Positions 13,597-26,505 of a stretch of DNA of 64,000 bases are shown in pieces; the first letter of the stretch is position 1; the number at the start of each line of letters is the position of its first letter. Below the pieces are notes generated by a model that was given only the letters and a program-made list of their open reading frames with translations, had not been told where the DNA came from and ran no database searches. This stretch comes from Eimeria necatrix (lineage: Eukaryota > Apicomplexa > Conoidasida > Eucoccidiorida > Eimeriidae), in the NCBI RefSeq assembly GCF_000499385.1, contig NW_013654840.1, forward strand, positions 24,201 to 88,200. Reading direction: 5' to 3'. The translations under genes and the position numbers were made by a program.

Positions 13597-16014
13597 CGTC
13601 CCAACTTGTTGGTTTGTATTCTGAAACGGTAGAGACCTCAGCCTGGAAGGAGGAACCGCAGTGTGCCGAAGTCACAAATGCTACGCCACCACTTAGTAAG
13701 ACACGCCAAAAAAATCAGCTCTAGCACTTCATTTTAAGGTGACGAGGGCAGAAGGCGAGGAGACTGTAGCTGGCTGGGTTTGGTTGCAGCTGTGTGCCCC
13801 ACCACTCGAGTGCTCAGTACCCGAGGGCCTACTTATTATTGGGTAATATGCAGCTTTGTCTTCACTATTGAGAAAAAGCAAATGGCTGTTTTTCCGTGCC
13901 TTACGGTGAAAATTTTGTCACATGGGGCTGGAGCGTGGTGGTTGAGTAAAGTGTGTTATTGTGGCTGGTCTGATGGGTGGTTACTGGTGGGGCGTGGAGA
14001 CAGCAGGTAACGAAAAGCTAGGAGCAAATGTTGAAATACTGACCTCAGGCTACCAATTTTCATACAAATATGCGGATATTGTTGTGTTTATATGTAGACG
14101 CTCTCGCGAATCGACTGTCCCAAGAAGACTGCCAGCAGACTGTTGACTGTCTCTTAGTGGTAAGCAATGCAAACGCAACTCCGCGCCACATGTTTTTGGA
14201 CCATGGACGCAGTGTAAAATCAAGTGCGATTTTCTGACACACGATATTTATTCATGAAAAGAAGGTAAATACCGCTAAAGGCCAAATACAGACAAAGTTC
14301 GAGACTAAGTTTCCTGGATATGTGATAGTTTGGCGATGGTACTTCTACGCCTCAAAGGCTAGATAAGACGTCATGAAAATAACACTGTAACACTCCATTT
14401 TGCATCATGCCTTGCTCCTTCGTCCAATAGTACTTACTCCAGCCAGCTCTTCACTAGGGCCCCGTAGCGGAAGTAGAATCATGCAGTGGAACTACGGTAG
14501 GTAGCGGTTCTCTATGGCCTTAAGCATACCGAATGAAAGGGCTGGAAACCAATGCAGTCTATGCTAGCTTTTGTTGTGGCATGACTGAGGCGGCCTCGAC
14601 GTATGCCCACCTACTTCTTGGCTGACCTCTCGCCAGTTCTTGATAGTTAACAAATCTACTCACTACTGCTGAAGTGACCCGTTTTGGCCGCAATCTGTTA
14701 ATTACTAGCCTGCGTAGCTTCGCACACATGTGCTAGGGAGGGTCTGCAACTTGAACTCTGCTGTCTAACGCAGAGAGTAGCATGCGCTGCGCTCTACAAG
14801 CGAGCCTGTGAGGCCAATATATGACGGCACCATAGCATCTCCCTACTCAAGAAGCTAACATCTAGTTCGTCTGTACGACCCACCCATTTAGCTGTTCTGC
14901 GAACGAAACGTGCTAATTTTGCTCCAAATACCAAAAATCGCCTCGGCTGGAGATTCAAACGCAAAGAATTTAAACAAGAGTCTACCGAGTTACCTGCCGG
15001 TCCGGTGCTCAAAAAGCCTTAGAAGTGATGGCGCAGGGGCCGAAATGAGCATTCCCTTAAGGTGCACAAACTTAGGGCTGCGGCCCGTGATGCTCAGTTA
15101 GTCAGCTGCATTTCATGCATGAAACTAATGCAGTGTGCGCTGTTCACAGAAAAGAAATCAACAGTAAATCACATGGAAACCCATGCTACCGGATACACCA
15201 AAAACTGTCCGTAAGGAAAGAGGCATTCACATTGTTAGAAAACAGCTAGTGGCTGCTTGTGGGCGTCGAGTCATGTCATGCGACAGGAAACTGTAAAGCA
15301 TGAGGAGCAGTGAACACAAAATCAGCGAATTGGCCTTCCCTCAACAACGCCGCTATTTTCCCGAAGTGGAGCAAGACTGCAGCTGCAGCCCGGCACGGAT
15401 GCCTTTGCAAGTTAGCAAGTGGACAACACCAGAGTGACTTCTACACGATATTGCACGGAGGCTTTCACTCAGCTCCAAAATGTGAATGGAAGCCATGAAA
15501 AGGCAGGGATAGTCGTGGCAATCTTTAAATGTCCAAGTCCTTCATTGTGGCATACACTCGGGGCATTTCAAATAGAGCCATCTCCTGAATACAAAGCAAC
15601 ACCATAGCATGTTACTGACACAGGAGTGGCAGGCAGCAGCAAAAAATTGGCTAGTGTCCGCAAGAACGGCATAGCAGATTGCAATAGAGCCTGAAGGCAA
15701 CCGTATCAGCTCACATTGTGAAGTGACAACCGAGCGTTGGTGGCGCCCGCAAGGACAAGGGCTGCCTCGACCCTCTGTCTCTCCACATTACATCCAAATA
15801 ACCCTAGTCGCCTCAGCTGCTTCCCTGTGCCGAAAATATTGGAGCAAAAACAATACTGGCTATGTGAAATTCTTCGCAGGGCAGCGCGTTCTCTAACACA
15901 GGGGCACCAACGGCCACAAGAAGAGAACTCGCGGTCCCAGTCGGTGCACAGACGATCGTCTCTGAGTACTTGAAAGCGAGGAATCCATAAAACAGTAGGA
16001 AGCGAGCTATTGTC
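13597..16014. other. Intergenic region upstream of the Ctf4-like gene
   Basis: Both flanking genes are on the minus strand, so this holds the Ctf4-like promoter and the 3' flank of the LRR gene. A few open frames of 60-78 codons occur. The minus frame at 15813-16040 might be an alternative last exon of the LRR gene, but I could not link it. No repeats or RNA genes are apparent. Confidence 0.4.
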
Positions 16015-19000
16015 TCAGTCACTACAATCTGCAAAGGCATCGCGCAGCTGAAGGCACATTTGCCACAGTAGTACCTGAAGCAACAGTGAAGCCAGAATCA
16101 CAAAAGGCGGAAGTGACCCTCCAACAATGCGAAACGTCAAGAAAACGAAGGAGAGGCAGCTCAGCCAGCAAGTGCACCAGCAAACTATCATCGATAGCCC
16201 TGCGACAACAAAGGCAAATGCTGCAGGAAGCAAAACGCCATGAACGGCACGGATGGTGATACTTGAAGAAACAGAGCGGCTCCTCGAAGCGTGGCTTCGT
16301 TCTACGGTGTTGCTTCTGCATATTTGACAGTAAGCCGTGAGTTGCATGAGTCAGTCAAGTGGGAATCTCCAACAGCGTGAAATGCAGGCGAATTTTGAGA
16401 CAGGAAATGGCCAGCAGCTCACGCCGTGTGGCTTAATTTAAGGCGCGTAAGCGACTGGAGAGAAAATGCCAGGCGAAAGAGACAGTCGCGAGAAACAGGG
16501 CCAGTGCAAGAAAGATCCAGCATCTGCAGCTTGGGGCAGCCCTCCACAACAGCCGATACAGTTAGCGTGGTTACTGCAGTGTCTGTGCACCCGGAAGAAA
16601 CCACAGCACTGAGTGTACGGTCAAAAACGACAAAGGCAAACTTGGCTGGCGTTCTCTCCACTGCCAAGCGACCTGCCCGTCAAGTCTTTGTAGAGCTAGC
16701 ACTAACAGTAATTCCGCGACTCTTGCTGTGAGCAATATTGTGGCCGCTGGCACTACCCACCTGCCAAAACGAGGACTTGCAGATTGTGTAGAGAAGCAAA
16801 GACAGTGGCGGACGAGTCATCAATAGCTGTCCCGCGCAGATCAAGAAACTCCTACAAAATCACGAAGGGTCTGGATGTTTCCAGCAATCAGCTGTTGTCA
16901 GCAACCCAGAATGCCCCAACAGAAGCAGGTTTTCAACAACGGCTAACCGTGAATATGAAGCACAAAGAGCGGTACAGAATGCAGGCTCACGAGCGTCTTT
17001 TTCGCGTTGGCCAGGACGGTGAAGTCTTTCATCTCGCTGCATCGGGCAAGGGATAAAAATTTGATTGGAGCTATGCACTCCTCAACTTCGTGCTGAGGTT
17101 GTGCATGTTCCTGCTGCTGCTGGTACTGTTTCTGCTGCGGTGTCAGAAGGGCCTTGATTGATCGGCAAGTAAGGCGGCAGCATCCCCGAGCTCCAACTGT
17201 CAGCCCCAAGGCCACCCGTTCGAGCCGAGGCAGCAAACCCAGTGTTGACAGGGCTTCATCAGTCAAGGAGAAGGAGTCACGCAGATCTACACAACGCAGG
17301 TCACGAAGCCTGCAGCAGCCGAAATGCACCGGTTTGGAATGCAATATCCACCGAAAAGAGCAGAGCGAAGCAAAAGCTAGCCGGAAGCGCCAACAGCGCC
17401 ACATGCAATAGATTGTCAATGGCATACGGATGCCATTGCGGCGACAGTGTTTCCATTCCTGCACACCTCAGGAGAAGTGTCCTTAGGCTCTTGTCTGTAA
17501 GTTTGTTGCACCGACGCATCACCAAGACTTGTAGCTTCTGGGGGAGAGCGTTGCTACGGGCTCGCGAGAGACGCTCTATCTGTGATGCACTCAGGCTTCC
17601 CCCTGCGGTTATCTCCAGTAGTCTCAAACTTGGCGAGCTGCAACATGCGCCCGCACAAGCTGCAGTGGGTTCACATCCATGCGCCAGCATGATCTTTAGG
17701 GCAGAATGACCGAAGTGGGACAATAACTTAGCACGAGCTGCAGTGAGACCTTAGTGTCTTGTTCGCTCGTCCCCAAATCTTGGAACAGTGTATATATTCT
17801 TTGGTGTAGCAGTGTCTTGCCTCATTATTGCCTTGATAAGAGCTTCTGCAGAAGACGTCGAAGCGTCCCCAGAAAAGCGCAAGATCCTCCGCTGACGGCG
17901 AATAACCCCAGCAAAGCGACGGCAAGCTGAGCCAACAGAAGCAGCAACAATGCCAGACGCAAAAACACAGGCAATGCCTTGCCGAAGCCTTCAAAATCAC
18001 CGAAGTTAATTCGTCTTAAGTCCATCTGGCAAGCTTCTGCAATAGCACGAAGCAACTTCGGGTCGCAACAGCGGCAGCAGCAAGAGCGAAAACAGCATAA
18101 AGCAGCAGCAAAGTAACATAAAAATAAAGTGCTCACTCGTTGCAAATTCCTTTCCGCCATAGTCAAGGACATGGAGTATCAACGGCTCGGGCAAATCTAC
18201 CCAGGGTCGTGTAAGACGAGCCGGATAAGCGGACCCAAAATCGCGACCTGCAGTAGGTGCTGGAGCTGAAGCTGTAGGGGCCTTGGCAGAATTCTCTCTA
18301 CCAGAACCCCAGATCATGCAACCTGCATGGGGAGTAGTTGCGGATGCTGCTGTAGGCTCCAGTTCTCGGACTGCTGTTACTTTTCTCGGCACTGCGTCCG
18401 CCTGCAAAGTGCGTGACGATCCTGTTCGTTCCTGCTTGATGGTGTCCACACCGCTGCTTCCACACGCATTGGGTATAATGCCAGCACAAAAGCTGTCAGG
18501 AGAAGATTCTGACGCTGCGATTCCTGTCCGTTGCAGTTTCTTATGTCCCTCAGAGCTATTAAGATTCGCCTCGTTAGTGGCGCTTGCTGTACCACTCAGG
18601 CTGTATGGGGTGATGCGACGTTTGTGCCTCCAGTTGAAAATGTGAGCCAGATCCCCTGCTTTCGGGGGCACTTGCACCGAGACGTTGGCAGCCGATTTCT
18701 CTGCAGAAATTGCCATTTGGCACTGTTCAATTACTGAGCTTGCCGGCTGCGGCCTCAAACAGGGCAGTTCTACGTTGAGAGATGGTGATTCACCTGCTGA
18801 AGCTGCTGCTCCACAAATCTTCGCCGTTGAGTCAACGGTTGCAGCATCTGCCGATAGAGCGTCTGATCCCTTTGCTGCTCCTTGTGATACTCTTGAGAAG
18901 TCATCAGGGAGGCTATTCAGCTTTTCTGCTGCGCATTGCTCGCCTTTTTGTCTTGCTCCAACAAGAGGAGCTCCCTGCGGCGGTGACACTGATGTAGTAA

Positions 19001-19271
19001 GGGTCCCGCTGCCCTGTGCAGGCTTAAGGCCAAAGAATTGTCTGAGAGCCTTGGCCGATATTGGAGCCGCTTTGCCGGTTGAGCTGCTCTGGTTTGCCTT
19101 TCTCGTGAGCAATGCTCTCTTACACTGCTGCGATTGAACGCCCAAAAGTGTTGCTACCGCTGTGCCACCTGCAGTAGCTGCAGCAGCGTCTGCTGCGGCT
19201 TCTTGCGAAGGTACTGGTGATGAAGTTGCTGCTGCCCCTCTGCAGGGAGCACTCGGCATGATTGCAGCCAA
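16015..19271 (-). CDS. F-box-like leucine-rich-repeat protein (AMN1/FBXL type)
   Basis: The first exon starts at 19271 and reads about 370 residues of Ala/Ser-rich, probably disordered sequence, then PWVDLPEPLILHVLDYGGKE near 18180, which resembles the first helix of an F-box. The second half of the F-box is not obvious. Following blocks carry cysteine-containing LRRs of the FBXL/AMN1 sort: LLRAIAEACQMDLRRINFGD (about 18050), LQVLVMRRCNKLTDKSLRTL (about 17520), LRDLRCVDLRDSFSLTDEAL (about 17280), IKFLSLARCSEMKDF (about 17035), LDLRGTAIDDSSATVFASLH (about 16820), LQMLDLSCTGPVSRDCLF (about 16520) and LPLLRFLDVSHCWR (about 16130). The likely end is LRDAFADCSD with a stop at 16015, though the last junction is tentative. 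Such proteins usually serve as substrate receptors of SCF ubiquitin ligases. A sequence resembling a PCNA box, KALRQFFGLK, lies near residue 75 of exon 1 but lacks the usual glutamine. Confidence 0.65.
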
Positions 19272-22200
19272 GAGACGTACAGTACAATTTATGCAGAAGA
19301 TGGGTCAGTACGGGCAGACTTCAGTTACCCAGTACCAAATGTTCAGGGCAATGGCTTCTTAAAATCACCATACAGAAGCTGCTGCTGCTCCCGCTGCAAA
19401 TGCCGTCGCCTACTTTATTGCCGCAAATTGTTGAGGTTGCTGATGCTGCCGCTGTTAGCATGGAGCTCCGTTGGAACAAGCTATGTTGGTTTCACTCTCA
19501 GATTTTATTTCGGGATGGATGTAAAACAGGGCCCTCCCCCTTAAACATGAGACACGAGCGGATCCCTTTGCTTAACCCCAAAATGTTTTCATGAAGTATT
19601 GTCCACTGAGATGAGGTAGCAAAAACAACGCTGTAATAATAACCGGTACCAAGGCGAGTACTGCTGCCGTTGCTATACAGGGTGCTGTTGGTGTTGCTGC
19701 TCCTGCAGGCCTCAGCAAAGCACTACGGCTGCCGTAGGGCAGTATGGCATATGAACCAACACTTATATAAGCTTCCAATAAAATGACACTCACAGTATTT
19801 CGTGATTTTTGACAAGTAGTTGGCATGGTCGTGAGAGGTTGGTTTACATGATGCAGTCGCCGCATGATTCGTGAGATCAGCCACTTAGGACGGAAACTGG
19901 GTCACCGGCACCTGCTCTGGCAAGCATATTTCAGCCATCCCACGAGCCAGGTCACTATTATATTTTATATCCTTATTACGAATTAAAAGCAGTGCCCATG
20001 ATGGCTTATAATTGTAGATTATTGAACATAGCTGCCCGAACAGTTAAACACCACCCAGACAACTCGATACGTGTCACAATGTAAAACGGGCAAGCATAAC
20101 AGAAGCTCTCAACTGTTCCGTCCTATATTAACTTAGCCATATAAGTGTCAGAAACGTGTGACTGTGCAGCAATTGGGCTTCTCCTGACGACAAGGGCTCA
20201 TGTGTGCACGAACGGACATGGGCCAGTTAAGAAAGTATGCTTTGAGCAAGGCATGATGGCGATAGCAATTGGACATAGTATGATCAAGAACAGTGCTACA
20301 GTTATATGTGCATAGCGGTGTAATGATGCCCGCTAGTTTGATGCATCACTGCTGTCCAAACTGGTTTTAGCTGTGCATGCACTCAGCGTTAGATACGTTG
20401 CGTAACTAGCTCAGAGAGTGCACCAACGCACAAAGCGCGACAACTTACACTCTGGAGGAATACACGCCTGAATAGCGATACTACTGGACAGAAAGGGATT
20501 TAGGAGTCGGGGCCAAAACGCCAGCAGCAGTAAAGGCGCAAAACGCGCCTCGAAGGGAGTGAACACGATGGACCAATGGCCTGTTTTCTGTTATTTCTAA
20601 GACCGATGGAAAAGGCTTCCATTTACCTTTATCCGCTAGTAGATAACTGCTGAGGGCATCTGCTCTAGGGTGCGATAAACAGGCTGAGTGTGGCAATCAC
20701 CCTGATTTGGCATACTGCAAACGCGGCCCGCTTAACGCTTAAACGAAAGTATGGCATGTCCAATCGAGGGGGAGAGAGCGCATTTGTAGTAAATTTACAC
20801 CTAGAGAAGGCTACAGTAGCGAATACGGCATTCAGCAGTTAGTGTGGTAGTGCCCGCCCAAGTACCTACCATTATCGTAGGAAATGAGTGTGCTATCTTG
20901 CTAAAGCGGTCTACCGGCAAAAGGTCGCATTCCATGCTATGTGAAGATACCAGTCTTTGCCGTGATTAAATCATGGCTGACATGAGTTCAGCGTCTAATA
21001 AGAGTAACAAGCGGCTAAAGGGTCAACGGCTTTTTCGTTGCAAACTCTCCAGAAACTGGAAACTGTAGCACAGAGGAAGTAGTTGGCAGTCAGAGCAAAA
21101 AGGTATATGGCGCTCCAGCCTAAACAGTAGAATCTTACTTTTGTGGTGCAGCACTGACCCATTTGCTCCACCGGCCTGACACTCCAACAATAATTCGTCC
21201 CTAAAGAAAATCTAGTTTCTTAGCTTCCAAACAATAGTACTAATCACTTTACCCACGCACTGGAAGGAGTAGGCTCACAGTGGTTGTAGGTGTTTGGGTT
21301 GTGGTGAAGGACGCTTGCTGCAGCCCCTCAAATATGATTGTGAAAACGAGCAAACCAAAGAGGCGAGCGCACACGATCAATACTTACAATAAATAAACTT
21401 GGGGGACTCCGCCTTATTTCCTACGTCTTTCGCACTCTAACTGTTGAGGGCTGTGCGCATCTTGAGATCCCAAATCAATGCTTTTTCGGAAATTGCCACC
21501 GTATCACAGATTTGCCGACTTAGCGGCAAGAATTTCTATCAAGGTGTTAAGAAAAAGTTGTACCTGTATCATAAGAAGCAAATCTTTGTGCATTCCGTAA
21601 AGGAGCAAAGCTGAGGTTCGTCCCTAGAACGCTCTGAGTTCCTATAGCCTACAACGCAACCCAGTAGAAACTTGGGTTACCATATGATTCGCCCATATGA
21701 ACTCCCGATCAATTCCCTGAATCAATACATTTACTCGCAAATATTCCCAAATTATCCACACATCCTTAATGTCTGGGAACTTAGCAAGGCTCTTGCAGCA
21801 TTAGAGCCAGCGTAGTGATCTACCACTTTTTCATGTACAGTATTGAAGCTTCACCAACATCAAATCCAACATATTGCAAGCCCCTCAACTATGGGAGCTA
21901 GTGTGCGCAACAGTGGCATGACTAGTTAGCTGCGTGCTTAGCACTAATTCGAGCACATTTTACAGCAACGGCTCCGGGGGCTAAATGTAGGCAAAAACAC
22001 TGAAGAAGAGACATCAAATCTAACGAGAAGTTAAAAGGGAAAAAGATATTTTGGTGGAGGAGAATACTACGGAGAAACGCCTAAACCGGGAGCTCCAGCG
22101 GGTGCAGCGACTCTATCTTGTCAGCTCCGTAGAAAGAGGCGACTGCAAGCCGCAATATGGTATCACAAACATACACTTCCGAAAAGGCAAGTAATACAGA

Positions 22201-22871
22201 TGGTTTAGGTTCAGGAGTGTTAGAGCCGCCTCTTTGGAAGTGCTCTATCGTCTGAGTAAAACTCCATTGAGACCACCTCACACCTTGTGTCTGGCCATGT
22301 CCAGCGACCGCAGTCTAGATCCCCAGCTTCGTAAATATTTTACATGAAAATATACGAACGTAGTTGACAAAGTCCGGGGGCTTTTGAAAACCGAAATAGA
22401 ATAATGCTAGCGTCCACGCACTACTGTGCCATACACAATGAAACACTCAGCCCCAACCGTGGTCTTGCCGCTGAGCCACAGGCGTGAGCCCTAATTCGCT
22501 ACGTCTTTTTCTACACAAAACACACAACCCCACCGAGTTATTCATTTACTTACTCTATTAAATCTATTATGAGCAGCTTCAGAGTATTGTAATGCCTGTC
22601 ATTTCGTCGCAAGCAGGCAGCCAAGTACCTGTCCCACCAGTGTATATTGCTGTCGGAAAGGAAACATAATTCTATAGGACTAGTGCAAAATAACAACCAG
22701 CTACTGCATTTAGCAGCTTCCATGTATTTTCTTTTTCCAGAAGTGTCTTTAATCTAGCATTTTGGATCTTCTTCGGCCCCAGAACCACACTGAGAAGGTT
22801 CTGCAGCGAGAAAACCTTTGCTGCGGATTTTTCTCGTGAGCCTCCGCATGGCCACTCGTTAGTGAATCAAA
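19272..22871. other. Divergent intergenic region, 3.6 kb
   Basis: This lies between the start of the LRR gene (minus) and the start of the ketosphinganine reductase gene (plus), so it should contain both promoters. CTG-rich 5' flank sequence extends to about 19740. From 19900 to 22800 the sequence is rich in stop codons in all frames and shows no recognisable gene, RNA gene or tandem repeat. Confidence 0.5.
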
Positions 22872-25014
22872 ATGGCGGGCACATCATCCTGTTCAGTGCC
22901 ATGGTGGGCAAGAATTGAGGGGGTGGTGTGCATGACCTTTGCACTCCTGCTGTTTCCTGCTCTCGCCTATATCGTCGGCGTATTCGGCATCATAATCGTG
23001 TACTGTGTTACTTTGGGCTGCATCGCACTCCTCTACGCCGCTCAAGTATTTCTTAATCGCTCTGCGAATACCTCAAATCCACATGAGGGCCGGACCTCGG
23101 CTCCTTACTCCATCAAGGGGCGTCACGTATTAATCACGGGTGGATCGAAGGGAATTGGACATGCTATCGCCATTGAGGCGGTACAAAAGCAAGCAAAAAT
23201 TATCACATTGGTGGCTCGAGATGCTGAGACACTCCGGGAAGCACAAACCAAGTGCTTGGAGGAAGCGGACAAACTGGGAACAGCAGTCGTTGTCCAGACA
23301 GTTCCAGCGGACTTAGTGAATAGCACGGCAGCCATTGAATGCTTGGATATCGCGGCTTCTATGAAGGTGAATGGGCACCAGACACTGTGTTGGAGTCGCA
23401 CGTTATTCCAGCTTTAAGATAGTACTCAAACTACGGAGACAACCAAAAGCCAGCTGCAGTTTACATGCGTGCAAACAGCCTCTGACTGGCTCGCTCCGCT
23501 TATCCTTATTTGTTGCTTACTATGCTGTGCCGCATTTCAATACCTTGTTGCTACTGCACAGGGCAACCTAAAGACATCCGCGGCCTGCAGCAGCTTAAAG
23601 GAAACCCAGGAGGATGCGCCGATTGAGGTATTTTTCTGCAACGCAGCTGACGTGGATCCTCGGCCTTTCTGTGCTATGGGAACGAGCAACATCAGTAGAT
23701 GTGTTGCAATGAATATGTGCACCCCATTCTTGCAAGTTAAGCATTTACTGCCATCCATGATTCAACGCCGTTTTGGGGCTATCTGTTTCACGAATAGCTT
23801 GACGACCTTCGTGCCGATTTACGGATTTTCAACATACAGTGCAACAAAAGCAGCTTTGAAGGCCTTCGCCGAGGTGATTAATCAGGAAGTTGCCGGTATG
23901 GGCATTCTCGTTGCAAATGCGTTTTTGCCGAGTGTGAACACTCCGGGATATCAACGGGAGAAGCAGGTTCGGCATAGGGTAAGCAATATCAAAGCCCGTC
24001 CTTGTTTCACCTGTGGAGCTATTCAGAAGTGGCGAATGCAGCCTTGCCTCACCTGCCGCTTGTGTATACATAGACGATTGCATATGCCTTCAAACGTATG
24101 AATGGTCCAGCAAATGTTGTTGTGGCCAGCTTACTGAGATCCTCGAGGAGACGTCTAAAATCAAGCAGCCTGAAGAGGTTGCGGAGCGGCTTGTCGCCCA
24201 TTTAGAAGCAGGTAGGAGATTTCTTAAGGATGACCAAAGCCCTTCCTTATTCGTGTCCGCCCTCGTGCGTACTTGATTTCCGGGCATCAGAGCCTCCTTT
24301 AGCTTTCGACGCCAAATGCTTCTTTGTACTTTGCACCTGCCTCTTTCTCATTTTAAACAGGTCATCGCATTATCACTGTGGACTTTGAGGGTTGGGTCTG
24401 CGCGCGCCTAAACGCTGGTTTTTCAAGAGGTTCGTGAAAACTAAGAAACGAAGCTAGCGTGTGCAGCGTGAAAGAGGGTGCTAAGGGAAACGGAGTGCAA
24501 GGGATATGGGGAGAAACTTTTTCGCTCATCAGGGGCCTTCATGTGTGCCGGTTTGGATGCCACTGCTTGCGTTCTGCTAGGGCTGGGGAGTTTCAGCCAA
24601 ATGTTTAGAAAATAAGGCAAAACCAAAGATTAATAGCGCTGCCCTTGTTTTCTTGCGTATTCAGCGGAGTCCCTAGCCAGTTTATTTTACGAATTCCTTC
24701 TCAGCGGCATTTTCCGGTGAGCGTCTGTCAGCTTCGCATATCATGTGCATTCGTTTTTTTTTTGCAAAATAAAAAACTGTTGTGCCTGATTTGCACTCAT
24801 GAATTCCTGCGAGCCATTTTTGCATTTATCTTCTTTAGCGGAGCTGCCTCTTCGGGTGCTGGTGCTTGAGCTTGCTTCTGTCCACACGCTTTCAAATGTG
24901 TTTGTATGGTATTTGCTTGTTTGCAGCATTGTTAGTCTAGCATTGTTTCTCCAGTTCTTCTCTATTATCACCCGGGAGCAGCCTGCTACTTTGCGAAGAA
25001 GCAAAATTGCATGA
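22872..25014 (+). CDS. 3-ketodihydrosphingosine reductase (short-chain dehydrogenase)
   Basis: KDSR reduces 3-ketodihydrosphingosine to dihydrosphingosine with NADPH, the second step of sphingolipid synthesis, at the ER membrane. Exon 1 (22872-23366) has an N-terminal hydrophobic segment of about 40 residues and the Rossmann motif TGGSKGIG with downstream basic residues. Exon 2 (23562 to about 23978) has the active site: Ser in FTNS, then YSATK with Tyr thirteen residues later, the same spacing as human KDSR. It is followed by NAFLPSVNTPGY, matching the family's PPDTDTPGF region. Exon 3 (24130-24211) has KQPEEVAERLVAHLEAG. Exon 4 starts at 24361 (GHRIITVDFEGW). Later short exons near 24655 (ESLASLFYEFLLSGIFR) and 24870-25014 (hydrophobic C-terminus ending LRRSKIA) complete the C-terminal membrane region. 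The usual NNAG motif is altered to CNAA. Later exon junctions are less certain than the first three. Confidence 0.85.
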
Positions 25015-26505
25015 GGGCCCCATTTGATTATATGTGTTATTTATTGCGTGACGGAGTTGACTACAATCCTATGCACTACTTCGGTGGCCGGGTAACAAAG
25101 ACGAGTCATGTTCACCACTCCGGTATATGCTTGCCGGCTCAAAGTTTATATGCTGTTGCATTGCTTTGGGCTGAGCCCAGAGGCTCCCCATCTCACGTCT
25201 AAAATGCGTAGGAGCGGGCGTCGCGCTGGGGTGCTCCATTGATCTGACTTCATTGCAAAAATAGTGCAAAGAGTCCACTTGTTTGTGAAAGAACTTTTAT
25301 ATTCGAAGCGAACTGGCTAGCGGTCGGTTCACGCTGCCCTGACGCACGCCAACTGGTTAATGATTGGCGCACGCCCAGCTGGCGCAGTGTAAGCTGAACA
25401 GTTCAAAACGGCATAAACGATGACGGTCGTGCCATGAGGCCACCAATGTTCGCAGCTGATGCACAGCTGGATTAGACGTGATTCTCAGCGTATTAGGATT
25501 AGATTTGACAGGGTTGTCAAGATACAGGGGACAGATCCCCGAGTCTGGCTGCGAGGACCAGTGGATTGTTCTAGAGACTCGAGCATGTAGCGGTGTTGAA
25601 TTTTTCGCCAGTTGTTACGGTCCTGAAAGTGAGATTCGTGGAGTGATAGACAGGGCGGTAGAGACGGTGGCAGTTCTCGCAGTGGAGGTGCGTACGAAAC
25701 AACATAGCTGGCTAGTCGAGGTTTGCTTATACTTTGTAGAACTTGCCTTTAGTAAAGTTACTACAGTGTGTGTACTTCGCATGGCTCAGTTCTGAATTTT
25801 GCATATTTCAGTCGTAAACGGGTGTTGAAATACCTGGAAGTAGAGCTGCGAACCAGTGGTTGTTCAGAGTCTAGGCAGCCTTTCGGTTAACCACGTGACG
25901 GCACGCTGCCCATATAAACTTTGAAGCCACTCAATGCAGAATTTTACTTGCACATGCATGAACATTCTACATTTGTCTCTAGACAACGAGAAGAGAAGAA
26001 CAGGCAGAGGCTTACTGGGAAGACCCTATGAGCTTTTACGTCAGGGGTCGCGGGCCGCTGTCGGCTGCGACGCAGGCGGCCCCCGTAGAATCTCGCCTCG
26101 GGTTTTCTCCTCCCCGTTGTGTGTCGTTTTGCAATTTGCTTTGCTACATAATGGAATTTTAGTATGGCTAAGAAAGGCTTATGTGGGCACTGCGGGATTT
26201 CTTGCCCTTGCCGGCGACAGACTGGAACGCAGCTGACGGTGAACTGCCTCGACTTGGCCATCGATGCTGTTCCTCCGAAACGCCCCGGACCCTCTGAAAA
26301 CTTGTCATATCGAATAAGAACTGTTTGGTTTGAGTGCAGTATCAAGCGGACTGGCCGAGTGACTGGCCAGACAGGCTAGTGGAGCAAAGCTCAGAAGAGA
26401 CAACGGAGTGGTGGACTCACCTAGTGGCGAACGCGTTGAGGGCCCTTCGTCTTTTACCTTTTCCTCTAACTCTCTTCAAATGACGGATGCTTTGAAGGCT
26501 GCCTG
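25015..26505. other. Intergenic region upstream of the Gln-rich gene
   Basis: Short open frames only. The one at 25478-25795 (105 codons, plus) and those at 25934-26345 have no recognisable features. The region should contain the 3' flank of the reductase gene and the promoter and 5' UTR of the Gln-rich gene. Confidence 0.4.

Noticed and set aside
18283..19137. Plus-strand frames of 120 and 150 codons opposite the LRR gene
   Set aside because: Antisense shadows of the first exon of the minus-strand LRR gene.
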